From assembly GCA_900772775.1 (NCBI GenBank), contig CAAGRW010000125.1, positions 1-6,470 on the forward strand: a stretch of 6,470 nt of DNA, written 5' to 3'. The DNA comes from Candidatus Rifleibacteriota bacterium (lineage in GTDB: Bacteria; Vulcanimicrobiota; Xenobia; Xenobiales; Xenobiaceae). Below, piece by piece: positions 5,564-6,470 of the stretch (positions are counted from its first letter, which is position 1; each line of letters begins with the position of its first letter). The notes under the pieces are model-generated. The model worked only from the letters and a program-made list of their open reading frames with translations, made no database searches and was not told the origin of the DNA. A program made the translations under genes and the position numbers.

Positions 5564-6470
5564 TCAGATAATTTCAAAATCTTCCGAACTAGGCTCACCT
5601 AATTCTTTACTGAGCGCTTCTAACTTAGCTAATTTGCGGCTCAAAGTCGTGCGAGGAATGCTAGGCTCAAACATAGCTCCCAATTCGCGTAAAGAAGCTT
5701 CTGGATTATCTAATCTGGCTAAAGCTATACTTTGCAAATCTAGAGGCAAAGAAGTTAAAACCCCTTCTCTTTGCAACAAACGCAAACAGCCTATTTGGCG
5801 TACAGACGCTAAACTAGAGCGTGCCATATTGGCACTTTCGGCATTTACTCGCCTTCTGACATCGTTGCGCGTTTCTTTCAGAGCCAAAACTTCCTCAAAG
5901 TTTAGCCTTGCCGAATTTGCTCCCATAATGCTTAAAGTTTCTGCTATGTCGGAAGCTCTTTTTAAAGTTACTACCCAAGTTCGGCGCCGTTTGCTTATAG
6001 AAGGTTTTACTCCATCAAGCCTCAGACAAACAGATGCTTTTTCAGCTAAAGTACGACTTGGCAAAGCTAATTCTAAACAATACTCCTTATGCGGATCGCT
6101 TATTGAGCCAAAAGTCAGAAACAATCCACTTAACCAATGGCGACGACAACATAAATTTAAAGTTAAAGTCTTACCTCCAGCCAGGCTATTCTCATTCTTG
6201 CCGCTTTCGTCAGCGCTCAAGTCAATTTTAGCTTGACCAACAGGCGAAACCCAAAAACGCAAATCTCGTTCAGTATCAGCTAAATCCAGCAAATCTTCTC
6301 GAAGAAATTGCAAACAACGCTTAGTTCTGCCAAGTTTTGGCTCTTCCATCAACTTTATAATATAGTGACATTTTTCTCCGACATTCGCTTGCTCATTTTC
6401 TTCACTTGACGGAGAAGCCGAACGTGTCCATAAAAATTCTAAATCGAAGCTGCGCAAAATTTTTATAGCA
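5564..6470 (-). CDS. whiA: WhiA-family DNA-binding protein, 5' end outside the window
   Basis: WhiA homologues join a degenerate LAGLIDADG homing-endonuclease fold to a C-terminal helix-turn-helix. They control sporulation genes in Streptomyces and affect cell division in Bacillus. The frame stays open through the right edge. A TTG at 6457 could serve as a start, but the codons before it (AIKIL) continue the family alignment, so roughly 60 N-terminal residues lie beyond the window. Counting from 6457, family blocks are CCRRHWLSGLFLTFGSISDP (103-122), IMGANSARLNFEEV (177-190), ETRNDVRRRVNAESAN (195-210) and the C-terminal EASLRELGAMFEPSIPRTTL (253-272). The usual NCETAN reads NAESAN. The usual SKSGVNHR of the helix-turn-helix reads PRTTLSRK, so DNA recognition may differ. 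The gene ends in TGA, 66 bases before the first ATPase gene. In many Bacillota whiA follows rapZ and yvcK, which would lie to the right of this window. Confidence 0.9.
   Translation of the reverse strand, partial: AIKILRSFDLEFLWTRSASPSSEENEQANVGEKCHYIIKLMEEPKLGRTKRCLQFLREDLLDLADTERDLRFWVSPVGQAKIDLSADESGKNENSLAGGKTLTLNLCCRRHWLSGLFLTFGSISDPHKEYCLELALPSRTLAEKASVCLRLDGVKPSISKRRRTWVVTLKRASDIAETLSIMGANSARLNFEEVLALKETRNDVRRRVNAESANMARSSLASVRQIGCLRLLQREGVLTSLPLDLQSIALARLDNPEASLRELGAMFEPSIPRTTLSRKLAKLEALSKELGEPSSEDFEII

Noticed and set aside
5545..5570. Possible promoter for the ATPase genes: CTGACA, 15 bases, TAATTA on the minus strand
   Set aside because: The -35 box is good but the spacing is short and the -10 box matches poorly.
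5634..6236. 200-residue plus-strand open frame antisense to whiA
   Set aside because: It lies entirely within the well-conserved whiA coding region, has no recognisable domain, and is rich in Lys, Arg and Ser as expected of a shadow frame.
6455..6457. TTG as the true start of whiA
   Set aside because: The frame stays open to the window edge and the family alignment continues upstream; starting here would remove about 60 residues of a conserved domain.

Overview
The window looks like an ordinary chromosomal stretch of a Gram-positive-type bacterium, most likely Bacillota. The main taxonomic clue is a WhiA homologue, a family confined mainly to Bacillota, Actinomycetota and relatives. Two type IV pilus motor ATPases and a TruD pseudouridine synthase sit beside it. 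That mixture would fit a Bacillota lineage with type IV pili, perhaps a Negativicutes-like one, but the placement is inference. DNA composition is moderately AT-rich and looks even throughout. I see no insertion sequence, phage gene, CRISPR array, tRNA or rRNA.

Layout. Positions 1-48 hold what may be the last 15 codons of an upstream plus-strand gene. A short leader follows, with an inverted repeat that covers the ribosome binding site of truD, and then truD itself (109-1215, plus strand). A long hairpin at 1239-1291 separates truD from everything to its right and probably terminates transcription from both sides. The rest is one minus-strand series, in transcription order: whiA (its 5' end lies beyond the right edge), two tandem PilT-type ATPases, a YihY/BrkB membrane protein and a DUF3089 alpha/beta-hydrolase-like protein. 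The gaps are 66, 3, 22 and 99 bases, so the middle three genes are almost certainly co-transcribed and the whole series may be one operon.

How the genes relate. The two ATPases are expected to drive pilus retraction or regulate pilus dynamics at the inner face of the membrane. They carry all the family motifs and are adjacent in the same reading frame, but no pilin, PilB, PilC or prepilin peptidase is visible. The assembly genes must be elsewhere. WhiA is a DNA-binding protein linked to cell division and development. The BrkB and DUF3089 proteins have no firm function. TruD modifies tRNA and is transcribed toward the others, so it is functionally separate.

I found no clear new system. The points most worth a second look are the in-frame tandem PilT pair next to whiA, the altered DNA-binding helix of WhiA, the hairpin over the truD ribosome binding site and the structured spacer before the DUF3089 gene.
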